From Microbacterium trichothecenolyticum (lineage in GTDB: Bacteria; Actinomycetota; Actinomycetes; Actinomycetales; Microbacteriaceae): a stretch of DNA of 64,000 nt. Under the pieces are notes generated by a model. That model was not told the origin of the DNA. It did not search any database and was given only the letters and a program-made list of their open reading frames with translations. The translations under genes and the position numbers were made by a program. The stretch spans positions 124,001-188,000 of the forward strand of contig NZ_JYJA01000037.1 in NCBI RefSeq assembly GCF_000956465.1, read 5' to 3'. Shown one piece after another: positions 51,865 through 60,647 of this stretch; positions within the stretch are counted from its first letter, which is position 1; every line of letters begins with the position of its first letter.

Positions 51865-53058
51865 ATGGTCGATGCAGTGCGCGGCAGCGGAGCCGTCGGA
51901 AGCAACGGCGCGGGCGAGATCTTCCAGATCCTCCGCGACGGCCATGCGCGCACGAAAGCCGAGCTGGCGACGCTGACAGGCCTGGCCCGATCGACGGTCT
52001 CCGGCCGCGTCGACACCCTGCTCGCCGCGGGACTGCTGCGGTCCGCGGGCGAGGCGGTCTCCACCGGCGGACGCCCGCCGGCGCGCGTCGCGTTCAATCC
52101 GTCGGCAGGGGTCGTGCTCGCTGTCGACCTCGGAGCGACCCACGCGACGATCGCGGTCGCCGATCTCGCCGCGAGCATCCTCACGTCGAACACGCATCCC
52201 CTCGACATCGCCGACGGCCCGGAGGCGGTGCTCGACGCGGTGATCTCGGAGGGCGCGGCCCTGCTGGAACAGGAGGGCATCGCCGCGTCGCACGTCGTCG
52301 GCGTGGGCATCGGCGTGCCAGGACCCGTCGAGCACTCGACCGGCCGTCCGACGAACCCGCCGATCATGCCGGGCTGGGACCGCTTCGACGTGCCGCACTA
52401 CGTGCAGCGCACCTTCGACGTTCCGGTGCTGGTCGACAACGACGTCAACATCCTCGCGCTCGGCGAGCAGGCGCTCAGCTGGCCTGGCGTCGCCGACCTG
52501 ATCTTCGTCAAGGTGTCGACGGGCATCGGCGCCGGCATCATCTCCGGCGGGACGCTGCAGCGCGGCGCCCAGGGTTCAGCCGGCGACATGGGGCACGTGC
52601 AGGTGCCCTACAGCCACGACTCGCCGCGACCACCCGGCGACCAACGAGACCTCGAGGCCGTCGCGAGCGGCACCGCGATCGCCGCCGACCTACGCGCACA
52701 GGGCATCGACGCCGCCGGGAGCGCGGATGTCGTCGCTCTCGTCCGCGCAGGGCATCAGGCCGCCATCACCGCGACGCGGCAGGCCGGCCGCGAGGTCGGC
52801 GAGGTGCTCGCGACCGTCGTCAACATGCTCAATCCGTCGGTCATCGTGATCGGCGGCAGCGTGGCCCGCGCCGGGGAGCACCTGCTCGCCGGTGTGCGCG
52901 AGGTCGTCTACCGCCGCTCGATCCCGCTCGCCACGCAGCATCTGGGCATCGTGCAATCGCAGGCCGACGAGACGGCAGGCGTGCTGGGGGCGGCGATCAT
53001 GGTCACGCAGCAGGTGCTCTCGCCCGCGGCCGTCGAGCTCCGCGCCGCGCGAGCCTGA
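51865..53058 (+). CDS. ROK-family transcriptional regulator lacking the zinc motif
   Basis: 397 residues. N-terminal winged helix (TKAELATLTGLARSTVSGRVDTLLAAGLL) and a ROK sugar-kinase fold: VLAVDLGATHATIAV, GIGVPGPVEHSTG, VLVDNDVNILALGE, FVKVSTGIGAGIISGG. After GDMGHVQV the usual Cys-x-Cys-Gly-x2-Gly-Cys zinc loop is missing and replaced by PYSHDSPRPPGDQRD. It is divergent from the sugar cluster and probably represses it; kinase activity is unlikely. Confidence 0.85.
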   Translation: MVDAVRGSGAVGSNGAGEIFQILRDGHARTKAELATLTGLARSTVSGRVDTLLAAGLLRSAGEAVSTGGRPPARVAFNPSAGVVLAVDLGATHATIAVADLAASILTSNTHPLDIADGPEAVLDAVISEGAALLEQEGIAASHVVGVGIGVPGPVEHSTGRPTNPPIMPGWDRFDVPHYVQRTFDVPVLVDNDVNILALGEQALSWPGVADLIFVKVSTGIGAGIISGGTLQRGAQGSAGDMGHVQVPYSHDSPRPPGDQRDLEAVASGTAIAADLRAQGIDAAGSADVVALVRAGHQAAITATRQAGREVGEVLATVVNMLNPSVIVIGGSVARAGEHLLAGVREVVYRRSIPLATQHLGIVQSQADETAGVLGAAIMVTQQVLSPAAVELRAARA

Positions 53059-53188
53059 CCGCAGGGCCTGACGTTTTGCGACACCGGTAGCACCCGCGTA
53101 ACACGGGCGAGACGAAGGCAGGGTTGACTGTAGCCACGGGGTTTCAGTTCTGGTGCCGAAGGCGGCACACCCGCGGAAGGAGCGCACG

Positions 53189-54214
53189 ATGAGGATCCGA
53201 CCGCTGCGATCGGCACCCGAGACCCCGCTCACCCCCGTCGAGGAGCCGCCCGCCGAGATGCAGGCGATGGTCGTGGACGCCCCCGGTGACGCGGACGCGC
53301 TGCGCGCAGCATCCGTTCCCGTCCCCTCTCCCGTGCTGAGCGAAGTGCTGGTGCGGGTCGTCGCTGCGGGAGTGAACCCGATCGACGCCAAGACGCGCAG
53401 CGGCCGAGGCGTCTCGGGTGCCGTCGCGGGGTACCCCGCGACGCTCGGCTACGACTTCAGCGGCATCGTCGTGAAGAGCCCGTACGAGGCCCACCCGCTC
53501 GCCCCCGGCACGGAGGTCTTCGGCATGGCGTCCTTCCCGCGCACCGGCGGCTCGTACGCCGAGTACGTCGTGGCGCCGTCGCTCTCGGTCGCCCGCAAGC
53601 CCGCATCGCTGTCGCACGTGGAGGCCGCCGGCGTACCGCTCGCCGCGCTCACGGCCTGGGGACTCGTGGTCGAGACCGCGCACGCCCACGAGGGGCAACG
53701 CGTGCTGATCCACGCCGGCAGCGGCGGGGTCGGTCATTTCGCCGTCCAGTTCGCCGCGTACTTCGGCGCTCACGTCACCGTCACCGCCTCCGGCCGCAAC
53801 GCCGCGTGGCTGCGCGAGCTCGGCGCCGCGGTCGTGATCGACTACACGACCACGCGGTTCGAAGAGGTCGTCGGCGAGGTGGACGTCGTCATCGACCTCG
53901 TCGGCAACGTCCACGCCGAGACCGGCGCGCGTTCGCTCGAGGTGCTGCGACCCGGCGGGCTCTACGTGCTCGTGCCGACCGGCTCGTGGCCGGGCTATGC
54001 CGAAGCGGCGGCCGAGGCCGGCGTGCGCACCACCTCGTACAAGGTGGTCCCCGACGGCGGTGCCCTGGCGACCATCGGGCGTCTCCTCGACTCGGGCTCG
54101 GTGCAGGTCTACATCGAGCAGGTGTTCGACCTCGCCGAGGCGTCCGCCGCGCATCGCGCGATCGAGACCGGGCACACGCGAGGCAAGGTCGTGCTCCGCG
54201 TGAGCGACGGCTGA
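53189..54214 (+). CDS. Quinone oxidoreductase-like medium-chain dehydrogenase
   Basis: 341 residues from ATG 53189-53191 behind GAAGGAG. GroES-like N-terminal domain (VAAGVNPIDAKTRSGRG, GYDFSGIVV) and a Rossmann domain with VLIHAGSGGVGHFAVQFAAYFGAHVTVT. No zinc-ligand Cys are present, fitting NADPH:quinone reductases. Substrate unknown. Confidence 0.88.
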   Translation: MRIRPLRSAPETPLTPVEEPPAEMQAMVVDAPGDADALRAASVPVPSPVLSEVLVRVVAAGVNPIDAKTRSGRGVSGAVAGYPATLGYDFSGIVVKSPYEAHPLAPGTEVFGMASFPRTGGSYAEYVVAPSLSVARKPASLSHVEAAGVPLAALTAWGLVVETAHAHEGQRVLIHAGSGGVGHFAVQFAAYFGAHVTVTASGRNAAWLRELGAAVVIDYTTTRFEEVVGEVDVVIDLVGNVHAETGARSLEVLRPGGLYVLVPTGSWPGYAEAAAEAGVRTTSYKVVPDGGALATIGRLLDSGSVQVYIEQVFDLAEASAAHRAIETGHTRGKVVLRVSDG

Positions 54215-54248
54215 ACCCCGTCAGCCCTTGCAGGATGCGCCTGATCGC

Positions 54249-54313
54249 GAGACGACAGTCGGCGGACGAGACCGCGGGTCGACCCCAAGGTCTCGTCCGC
54301 CGGCTGTGGTCTC
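54249..54313. terminator. Bidirectional terminator between quinone reductase and lysG
   Basis: A 17-bp stem with one G-U type pair (54257-54273 with 54289-54305), inner GGGTCGACCC palindrome and outer GAGAC/GTCTC arms, located between two convergent stops. Confidence 0.75.
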
Positions 54314-55211
54314 ACGGAGCTGGAGGGATGACCAGCACGCGGCGCCCTTCCGCCACGACGGCGTCGGCGATGGCGTCGAGCAGCGGTGAGCGCAGGTTCC
54401 ACTGCTGCCAGTGCAGCGCGACGTCGACCGGTGGGCCGCCCAGCAGCACGAGTTCGCCGCGCGCGAGCGCGTCGTGGGACTGGAAGCGCGGCAGCATCGC
54501 CCAGCCGAGGCCGAGCCGCACCGCGGATGCGAAGTCGCTCGACGCGGGCACGTAGTGCCGCGGCGGCCGGGCCGGGTCGACGCCCTGCTGACCGAGCCAC
54601 TCGTTCTGCAGATCGTCGCGGCGGTCGAAGTCCACGAGCGGCGCGTTCGCGAGCGCGGTCGCACGGTCTCCGCCGAGCCACCGCGCCGCATACGCGGGCG
54701 TCGCGACCGCCTCGTACCGCATCGCCCCGAGCACTGAACTGCGGCATCCGGCGACCGGCGCGGCGCGCGAGGTGACGGCGCCCATCACGGTTCCGGACTC
54801 GAGCAGCCCCGCTGTGAAGTCCTGGTCGTCGCGGTGCAGGTCGAAGACGACGGGATGGCGCTCCGCCAGTCGCGCGAGCGGCTCGAGGAACCATGTTGCC
54901 AGCGAGTCGGCGTTGACCGCGAGCGAGACCACGGTGAGCGCGGCCTCGTCGTCGCCGGCACCGAGCTCCGCGAGCGCATCGTGCTCGAGCAGCGCCGTCT
55001 GCCGCGCGAGCCGGATCACCGACATGCCGGCCGCCGTCGGCTGCACGGGCTTGGAGCGCACCAGCACCAGCCGCCCGAGCTGCTCCTCAAGCGCCTTGAT
55101 GCGCTGACTCACCGCCGACGGCGTGACGTGCAGACGCCGTGCGGCGGCGTCGAGCGTGCCCTCGTCGACGACGACGGCCAGGGTCTCGGCCAGCTCGAAG
55201 GGAATGCGCAT
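54312..55211 (-). CDS. lysG: LysR-family regulator of lysine/arginine export (LysG/ArgP type)
   Basis: 299 residues. Helix-turn-helix GTLDAAARRLHVTPSAVSQRIKALEEQLGR at about 18-47, then the LysR sensor (LAVNADSLATWFLEPLARLAE is typical of ArgP/LysG). In Corynebacterium LysG activates lysE when lysine or arginine is high. The gene is divergent from the exporter with only 71 bp between, the standard arrangement. Confidence 0.9.
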   Translation of the reverse strand: MRIPFELAETLAVVVDEGTLDAAARRLHVTPSAVSQRIKALEEQLGRLVLVRSKPVQPTAAGMSVIRLARQTALLEHDALAELGAGDDEAALTVVSLAVNADSLATWFLEPLARLAERHPVVFDLHRDDQDFTAGLLESGTVMGAVTSRAAPVAGCRSSVLGAMRYEAVATPAYAARWLGGDRATALANAPLVDFDRRDDLQNEWLGQQGVDPARPPRHYVPASSDFASAVRLGLGWAMLPRFQSHDALARGELVLLGGPPVDVALHWQQWNLRSPLLDAIADAVVAEGRRVLVIPPAP

Positions 55212-55282
55212 CGTAAGTAGAGCTAATGGTACTGAAGATCCATGAGCTGGACTACGGATGCCGCGACTCGTAGCGTCGAGAC

Positions 55283-56026
55283 GTGCTCTCCCCCGTCCTC
55301 GCCGGCCTCGGCCTCGGCTTCTCGCTCATCATCGCGATCGGCGCCCAGAACCTGTTCGTGCTGCGCCAAGGTCTGCGCCGCGAGCACGTCCTCGCCGTCG
55401 CGGCGATCTGCGCGATCTCGGATGCCGTGCTCATCGCGCTCGGCGTATCGGGCATCGGGTTCGTGCTGCAAGCGGTGCCGTGGCTCGTCGACGTGGTGCG
55501 CTGGGCAGGTGCGCTGTTCCTGGTGGCATACGGCGTGCTGGCGGCACGGCGCGCCTGGCGCCCGTCGGGCGAGACGCTCGGCGCCGACGCGGCGGACTCG
55601 GCTCCGTCGGCATCGCCCGGCGCGCACGCGCCCGCACCGCCCGCGCACACCCACACCGGTGAGGCGCTCGAAGCCGACGCCTCGGCCTCCGCGGTGCGCA
55701 GCGACATCCGCACTGCCGCGACGCCCGCCGCGCACGCCCGCCTGATCCCGGTCCTGCTCACCTGTCTGGCGCTGACGTGGCTCAACCCGCACGTCTACCT
55801 CGACACCGTGTTCCTCCTCGGCACCGTCGCGAACACCCACGGCGACTCCCGCTGGCTCTTCGCCGCGGGCGCCATGGCCGCGAGCGTCATCTGGTTCTTC
55901 GGTCTCGCATTCGGCGCGCGCCTGCTCGGCCGCTGGCTGTCGACACCGCGCGCGTGGCGCATCCTCGACGCGGTGATCGCGCTCGTGATGATCGCACTGG
56001 GCGTCTCACTCGTGCTCCCGCACTGA
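55283..56026 (+). CDS. lysE: LysE/ArgO-type basic amino acid exporter
   Basis: 247 residues from GTG 55283-55285. LGLGFSLIIAIGAQNLFVLRQGLRREH is the LysE signature start, ending SWLNPH-like LTWLNPHVYLDTVFLLG. Six membrane segments expected. The cytoplasmic loop at about 88-150 is longer than usual and Ala/Pro/His-rich. Exports L-lysine and L-arginine in relatives. Confidence 0.9.
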   Translation: MLSPVLAGLGLGFSLIIAIGAQNLFVLRQGLRREHVLAVAAICAISDAVLIALGVSGIGFVLQAVPWLVDVVRWAGALFLVAYGVLAARRAWRPSGETLGADAADSAPSASPGAHAPAPPAHTHTGEALEADASASAVRSDIRTAATPAAHARLIPVLLTCLALTWLNPHVYLDTVFLLGTVANTHGDSRWLFAAGAMAASVIWFFGLAFGARLLGRWLSTPRAWRILDAVIALVMIALGVSLVLPH

Positions 56027-56035
56027 CCTCCGGCG

Positions 56036-56086
56036 GTCACCGTGCCCGGGCGCCCCCGCCCAGGCGGCGCGCCCGGGCACGGTGAC
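56036..56086. terminator. Strong bidirectional terminator
   Basis: Perfect 18-bp stem (GTCACCGTGCCCGGGCGC at 56036-56053, complement at 56069-56086) with a 15-nt loop, filling the gap between the convergent lysE and epimerase genes. Confidence 0.88.
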
Positions 56087-56947
56087 TCAGGAGACGGATG
56101 CCGCCACAGCGACCTCGTCGAGGACGCTGGTGTGCACCGGGGTCCAGCCCAGGGAGCGCGCGCGCTCCCCACCGGCGCGCTGGTCCAGAAGCAGAGCGTC
56201 GGCGAACGCCGCGCCCAGGCGCTCGCGCGAGGCACCGGCACCCTCCGCCGCGACACCGGCGTCGCCGGCGGCGCGCTCGGCGATCTCGCGCACGCGGGCG
56301 GGCGCTCCGTCCGAGGCGATCAGCCGCCCGCTCGCCGCAGGGTGGGTGAGCGCGAGCTCGTAGAGCACGGCGAGGTCCTCGACGTGCACCCAGCTCCAGT
56401 GCTGCTCGCCGTCGCCGATCAGCCGCAGCGCGCCCTCGGGCGTGCGGGCGCCGTCTGTGATCAGGCCCAGCAGCCCGGTGCCGCGCCCGTAGACGACCGC
56501 TGGCGCGAGCACCGTCGCATCGACGTCGGAGGCGAGCAGGCGCTCCTCGACCGGCACGCGCCAGGCGACGAGCTCCGGTGCGCGCGGCGGCGTCTCTTCG
56601 GTGATGTCCGAGGCCGATCCCCACAGCCAGATGCCGCTGGTCAGCACGAACCTCCTGCCCGTGCTCGCGTAGGCGTCGATGGCGGCGTCGACCACCGCCT
56701 CGTTGAGCGCGGCCGCTCCCTCGGCAGGGGCGGCCAGGTGCGCGGCGGCATCGGCATCTGCCAGGAGTCCGGCGAACCACGCGGTGTCCGCGAGGTCTCC
56801 CTCGGCTGCGCGCGCCCCGGCGGCGACGACCCGCGCCGCCGCCTCGGGCGTGCGGACGACCGCGGTGACCTCGTGGCCCGACGCGACGAGACGCTCGAGC
56901 AGAACGGAGCCGATGTAGCCGGTGGAACCGGTCAGTAGAATCCTCAT
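56087..56947 (-). CDS. NAD(P)-dependent epimerase/dehydratase-family protein
   Basis: 286 residues. Short-chain extended fold: MRILLTGSTGYIGSVLLERLVASGHEV, then RFVLTSGIWLWGSA and WRVPVEERLLAS, with APAVVYGRGTGLLGLI. The usual YxxxK is not obvious (WRVPVE where Tyr-x3-Lys would be), so classical SDR catalysis is doubtful. Divergent from an HxlR regulator, which probably controls it. Confidence 0.82.
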   Translation of the reverse strand: MRILLTGSTGYIGSVLLERLVASGHEVTAVVRTPEAAARVVAAGARAAEGDLADTAWFAGLLADADAAAHLAAPAEGAAALNEAVVDAAIDAYASTGRRFVLTSGIWLWGSASDITEETPPRAPELVAWRVPVEERLLASDVDATVLAPAVVYGRGTGLLGLITDGARTPEGALRLIGDGEQHWSWVHVEDLAVLYELALTHPAASGRLIASDGAPARVREIAERAAGDAGVAAEGAGASRERLGAAFADALLLDQRAGGERARSLGWTPVHTSVLDEVAVAASVS

Positions 56948-56971
56948 GCCGCAACAGTATGGATTCGAAAC

Positions 56972-57006
56972 CGGTTACTTCAACGGAACTTCCTTTGACG
57001 TAACCG
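56972..57006. promoter_or_regulatory. Inverted repeat between epimerase and hxlR
   Basis: CGGTTAC (56972-56978) and GTAACCG (57000-57006) are perfect arms 21 bp apart in the divergent promoter. Sites of this shape suit the dimeric HxlR regulator encoded next. Confidence 0.55.
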
Positions 57007-57033
57007 AGCCGCGAACGCGCACGGGAGGAAGCG

Positions 57034-57429
57034 ATGAACGACGGCTCGACGCCCAGCGATACCATCCCGATGGACGTGATGGATCCCGATTGCCCCAGCC
57101 GCGTCGTCTTCAGCAGGATCGGCGAACGCTGGACCATGTTCGTGATCCTCGCTCTCTCCGACGGGCGACCGATGCGCTTCACCGACCTCAAGGCGCGCGT
57201 CGGCGTGGTCACCGCGAAGGTGCTCACCGAGACGCTGCGCGCGCTCGAGGCCGACGGTCTCCTGTCGCGCCGGGCGTACCGCGAGTCGCCGCCTCGTGTC
57301 GAGTACGCCCTCACGGATCTCGGCCTCTCCCTGCTGGAGCCGATCCAGGGGATGCGCGACTGGGCCGAGCAGCATGTGCCCGACCTCCTCGCTTCCCGCG
57401 AACGGGCGGCTCTGGCCGAGGGCGGTTGA
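57034..57429 (+). CDS. HxlR-family transcriptional regulator
   Basis: 131 residues from ATG 57034-57036 behind GGGAGGAAGCG. Cys near residue 20 (DPDCPSRVVFSRIGERWTMFVILAL) and winged helix MRFTDLKARVGVVTAKVLTETLRALEADGLLSR are typical. HxlR members often respond to aldehydes or redox stress through that Cys. Confidence 0.9.
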   Translation: MNDGSTPSDTIPMDVMDPDCPSRVVFSRIGERWTMFVILALSDGRPMRFTDLKARVGVVTAKVLTETLRALEADGLLSRRAYRESPPRVEYALTDLGLSLLEPIQGMRDWAEQHVPDLLASRERAALAEGG

Positions 57430-57439
57430 CGCCCGCGGA

Positions 57440-57817
57440 TCAGCCCTTGCGCAGAGCGGGATCTTCGATCTCCGCCACACGCGCTGCGACGATCGCGCGT
57501 ATCGTGTCGTCCGGCAGCGGGTGGTCGGGCTGGAACCGGATCGTGCCCTTGTCGTACGCGAGCGCTTCGCGCTCGGCCGCAGGCAGTCCCTCCGCGACCA
57601 CCTCGGGCACGCGGCCGCTGAACGGGTAGACGCCGATGTGCTTCCTGGTGCGCATCACCGCGATGAGGGCTTTGCCGCGGTACTTCAGAGCCGGCATCCC
57701 GTAGCTCATGCCCTGCTCCACATCGGGCACCGCCTCGCGCACGACGTCGAAGACGTGGGACACCACGGCGCGGTCATCCGGATCGAGGCTCTCGAGATAG
57801 TCGTCGACGGTTCCCAT
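57440..57817 (-). CDS. DUF1801 / YdhG-like protein
   Basis: 125 residues from ATG 57815-57817. TVDDYLESLDPDDRAVVSHVFDVVREAVPDVEQGMSYGMPALKYRGKALIAVMRTRKHIGVYPFSG is the whole DUF1801 signature region, and LAYDKGTIRFQPDHPLP follows. The fold resembles frataxin-type iron chaperones, but the function is unproven. Confidence 0.88.
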   Translation of the reverse strand: MGTVDDYLESLDPDDRAVVSHVFDVVREAVPDVEQGMSYGMPALKYRGKALIAVMRTRKHIGVYPFSGRVPEVVAEGLPAAEREALAYDKGTIRFQPDHPLPDDTIRAIVAARVAEIEDPALRKG

Positions 57818-57863
57818 GGCGGCATCCTGGCCCACGCCCGCGCGTCACGGCAAGATGGGCCGC

Positions 57864-58139
57864 ATGAGACGCGTGCACGTGACGGTCCGCGGCGACGTGC
57901 AGGGCGTCGGCTACCGCTACACCATGCTCATGGTCGCACGGGAGGCGGGCGCCGCGGGGTGGGTGCGCAACCGACGTGACGGCTCCGTGGAGGCGGAGGT
58001 CGAAGGCACGCCCGGTCAGGTCGACGAGGTGCTGGCGTGGATGGCCGCGGGGCCGCCCGGCGCTCTCGTCGACGCGGCGACGGTGATCGATGCCGAACCC
58101 ATCGGCGAACGCGGCTTCGACGTGCGCCCGACCGCCTGA
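57864..58139 (+). CDS. acyP: Acylphosphatase
   Basis: 91 residues. The signature VHVTVRGDVQGVGYRYTM gives the phosphate-binding loop and catalytic Arg; AAGWVRNRRDGSVEAEVEG supplies the catalytic Asn. It hydrolyses acyl phosphates. Normal length. Confidence 0.95.
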   Translation: MRRVHVTVRGDVQGVGYRYTMLMVAREAGAAGWVRNRRDGSVEAEVEGTPGQVDEVLAWMAAGPPGALVDAATVIDAEPIGERGFDVRPTA

Positions 58140-58170
58140 AGCAGCAGCTTCCTGGCCTCCTTGCTCCACT

Positions 58171-58214
58171 GTCGCAGTCCGTCGCGGGGGGACGACCGGG
58201 CTGCGGATTGCGAC
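58171..58214. terminator. Hairpin between convergent acylphosphatase and nitronate monooxygenase
   Basis: GTCGCAGTCCG (58171-58181) pairs with CGGATTGCGAC (58204-58214) with one G-U type pair over 11 bp. Confidence 0.5.
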
Positions 58215-58231
58215 GGGCGAGACCGCGCTCG

Positions 58232-59278
58232 TCAGTCGGGCACGCCGGCCGCGAGCTCGGCGAACACCTCGGCCGCGTCGTCGCTGGGCGCGAGCCCGGC
58301 CGCCTGTCCGGCCCACAGCGACACGAGGTCGCCGTCGCCGCGACGCCCGGCCTCGGCCCGGAACTGGCCGGTGAGCCAGTTCTGCGCCGGGAACGGCGCG
58401 ATGATCCCGGTCGTCTCGATCTCGCGCATCGCCCGATTCGGGATGCCGCGCGCCAGTCGCCCGCTCATCGCGCGGGTGAGCACGGTGGCGGTGTCGGCGG
58501 CATCGGCGATCGCCTGACGGTGCGCCTCGGTGGCGGCCGACTGGCGGGTGCGCAGGAACGCCGAACCCACCTGCACCCCCGACGCGCCGAGGGCGAATGC
58601 CGCCGCGACGCCGCGTCGGTCTCCGATGCCGCCGGCCGCGATGACCGGCACCTCCACCGCGTCGACCACCTGCGGCACGAGGGCGAACGTGCCGACGAGC
58701 GACTGCTCCGCGGGCCGCAGGAACGACACCCGGTGACCGCCCGCCTCGGCGCCGGTCGCGACGATGGCGTCCACCCCGGCCGCTTCCAGCGCGACGGCCT
58801 CCGCGACGGTGGTGGCCGTGCCGATGACGCGGATGCCTCGGCTCCGCGCCGCCGCGACCACGTGCTCCGACGGCACGCCGAAGACCACGCTCAACGCCGC
58901 GGGCGCAGCATCCATTACGGCCGTCAGCTGAGAGTCGAGGTCGGGCAGGAACTCGATCGGAGGCGTCGGGTGCGCGAGACCCAGTTCGTCGTACAGGGGC
59001 GCGACCGCCTCGATCGCAGGCCTGAGGTCGACGTCGCCCGGTGCGACCTCGTCGCCCGTCGGCAGCCACAGGTTGACCGCGAACGGACGCCGCGTCGCGG
59101 AGTGCAGCGCGGCGATGGTGTCGCTGATGCGATCGGCGGGGTAGCCGTACAGACCGTACGAGCCTAGTCCGCCGAGCTCGCTCACCGCCGCCGTCAGTTC
59201 GATCGACGACAGTCCGCCGAAGGGGCCGAGCACGATCGGCGCGTCGATTCCGAACAGGTCCTGGAGCGTCTTCGACAT
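58232..59278 (-). CDS. Nitronate monooxygenase / NPD-family FMN enzyme
   Basis: 348 residues from ATG 59276-59278. TIM-barrel FMN fold: APIVLGPFGGLSSIELTAAVSELGGLGSYG, then GTATTVAEAVALEAAGVDAIVATGAEAGGHR (catalytic His), PVIAAGGIGDRRGVAAAFALGASGVQVGSAFLRT (phosphate site). Oxidises nitronates such as propionate-3-nitronate in relatives. Confidence 0.9.
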   Translation of the reverse strand: MSKTLQDLFGIDAPIVLGPFGGLSSIELTAAVSELGGLGSYGLYGYPADRISDTIAALHSATRRPFAVNLWLPTGDEVAPGDVDLRPAIEAVAPLYDELGLAHPTPPIEFLPDLDSQLTAVMDAAPAALSVVFGVPSEHVVAAARSRGIRVIGTATTVAEAVALEAAGVDAIVATGAEAGGHRVSFLRPAEQSLVGTFALVPQVVDAVEVPVIAAGGIGDRRGVAAAFALGASGVQVGSAFLRTRQSAATEAHRQAIADAADTATVLTRAMSGRLARGIPNRAMREIETTGIIAPFPAQNWLTGQFRAEAGRRGDGDLVSLWAGQAAGLAPSDDAAEVFAELAAGVPD

Positions 59279-59333
59279 GTCTCAGACGCTACTCCCGCCC
59301 CGCGCTCCCTGGCCCGGAGTCACGCGGGAACGA

Positions 59334-59365
59334 CGAAGGCCCCACCCGGATGGGTGGGGCCTTCG
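59334..59365 (-). terminator. Terminator of rplK-rplA
   Basis: Perfect 14-bp stem CGAAGGCCCCACCC (59334-59347) with complement 59352-59365 and a GGAT loop, 12 bases past rplA. It resembles the rplL terminator in its outer CGAAGGCCCC. Confidence 0.85.
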
Positions 59366-59377
59366 TACGAAGACGAC

Positions 59378-60070
59378 TCAGACGAGCGCGTTGACGTCCA
59401 GCGGGATGCCGGGGCCGAACGTGGTCGACACCGCGCCCTTCTGGATGTAACGCCCCTTCGAGCTCGACGGCTTCAGACGCACGATCTCCTCGAGCGCTGC
59501 GGCGAGGTTCTCGTCGAGCTGCTCGGCGGTGAACGACGCCTTGCCGACGACGAAGTGCACGTTGGCGTGCTTGTCGACGCGGAACTCGATCTTTCCGCCC
59601 TTGATCTCCTCGACGGCCTTGGCCGGGTTGGGGGTCACGGTGCCGGTCTTCGGGTTGGGCATGAGGCCGCGGGGGCCGAGCACCTTGCCGAGACGACCGA
59701 CCTGGCCCATGAGCTCGGGCGTCGAGACGGCCGCGTCGAACGCGGTCCAGCCGCCGGCGACCTTCTCGATGAGCTCGGCGCCGCCGACCTCGTCCGCACC
59801 CGCGGCGATCGCGGCCTCAGCGGCCGGACCCGTCGCGAACACGATGACGCGGGCGGTCTTGCCGGTGCCGTGCGGGAGGATGACGGTGCCGCGCACCATC
59901 TGGTCGGCCTTGCGGGGGTCGACGGAGAGCTTGAGCGCGACCTCGACGGTCGAGTCGAACTTCGCCGAGCCGGTCTGCTTCGCGAGCGCGACGGCCTCGG
60001 TGGGGCTGTAGAACTTGTCCGCCTCGATCTTGGCGGCGGCGGCCCGGAAGGCCTTGGACTTGGTAGCCAT
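59378..60070 (-). CDS. rplA: Ribosomal protein L1
   Basis: 230 residues, normal length. [63 protein letters not shown] and the C-terminal [17 protein letters not shown]-type end are characteristic. Forms the L1 stalk and can repress its own operon. 14 bases after rplK. Confidence 0.98.
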   Translation of the reverse strand: MATKSKAFRAAAAKIEADKFYSPTEAVALAKQTGSAKFDSTVEVALKLSVDPRKADQMVRGTVILPHGTGKTARVIVFATGPAAEAAIAAGADEVGGAELIEKVAGGWTAFDAAVSTPELMGQVGRLGKVLGPRGLMPNPKTGTVTPNPAKAVEEIKGGKIEFRVDKHANVHFVVGKASFTAEQLDENLAAALEEIVRLKPSSSKGRYIQKGAVSTTFGPGIPLDVNALV

Positions 60071-60084
60071 GTTTCCTATCCCCC

Positions 60085-60516
60085 TCAGTCCTCGACCGTG
60101 ATGCCCATGGAACGGGCGGTGCCGGCGATGATCTTCGAGGCGGCCTCGATGTCGTTCGCGTTCAGGTCGGGCTGCTTCGTCTCAGCGATCTGGCGCACCT
60201 GCTCCTTGGTGAGCTTGGCGACCTTGACCGTGTGAGGAGTCTTGGAGCCCTTCTGGACGCCTGCGGCCTTCTTGATGAGCTCAGCGGCCGGCGGGGTCTT
60301 CAGGATGAACGTGAAGCTGCGGTCCTCGTAGACGGTGATCTCCACGGGGATGACGTTGCCGCGCTGCGACTCGGTCGCGGCGTTGTACGCCTTGCAGAAC
60401 TCCATGATGTTGACGCCATGCTGACCGAGCGCGGGGCCGATCGGCGGCGCCGGGTTGGCTGCACCGGCGTTGATCTGAAGCTTGATCAGGCCGGTCACCT
60501 TCTTCTTCGGTGCCAT
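60085..60516 (-). CDS. rplK: Ribosomal protein L11
   Basis: 143 residues. [42 protein letters not shown] at the start and [10 protein letters not shown] at the end. Part of the GTPase-associated centre. A GGCTGC/GCAGCC hairpin (60540-60555) lies just upstream of its ATG and could belong to an L1-controlled leader. Confidence 0.98.
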   Translation of the reverse strand: MAPKKKVTGLIKLQINAGAANPAPPIGPALGQHGVNIMEFCKAYNAATESQRGNVIPVEITVYEDRSFTFILKTPPAAELIKKAAGVQKGSKTPHTVKVAKLTKEQVRQIAETKQPDLNANDIEAASKIIAGTARSMGITVED

Positions 60517-60647
60517 TCTTCTTCCTTTCGTCGAACGACGGCTGCTGGGGCAGCCGGTTCTCCCGCGAATCCGGCGGTTCCGGAACGCGGTGTCAGACGC
60601 ACGCGCTCAAGGCGCGCGCAAACCTGCAGAGTCTACCAGCAGATGGA
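60517..60647 (-). promoter_or_regulatory. rplK leader region
   Basis: 131 bp after nusG. On the minus strand it contains a CGCGC/GCGCG hairpin near 60600 and the hairpin at 60540-60555 (six-bp stem, four-base loop) shortly before the GAAAGGAAG ribosome site. Leader control by L1 is known in other bacteria; here it is inferred. Confidence 0.45.

Noticed and set aside
51865-53058. ROK glucokinase
   Set aside because: An N-terminal DNA-binding domain is present, the zinc loop is absent and the gene is divergent from a sugar operon, all pointing to a repressor.
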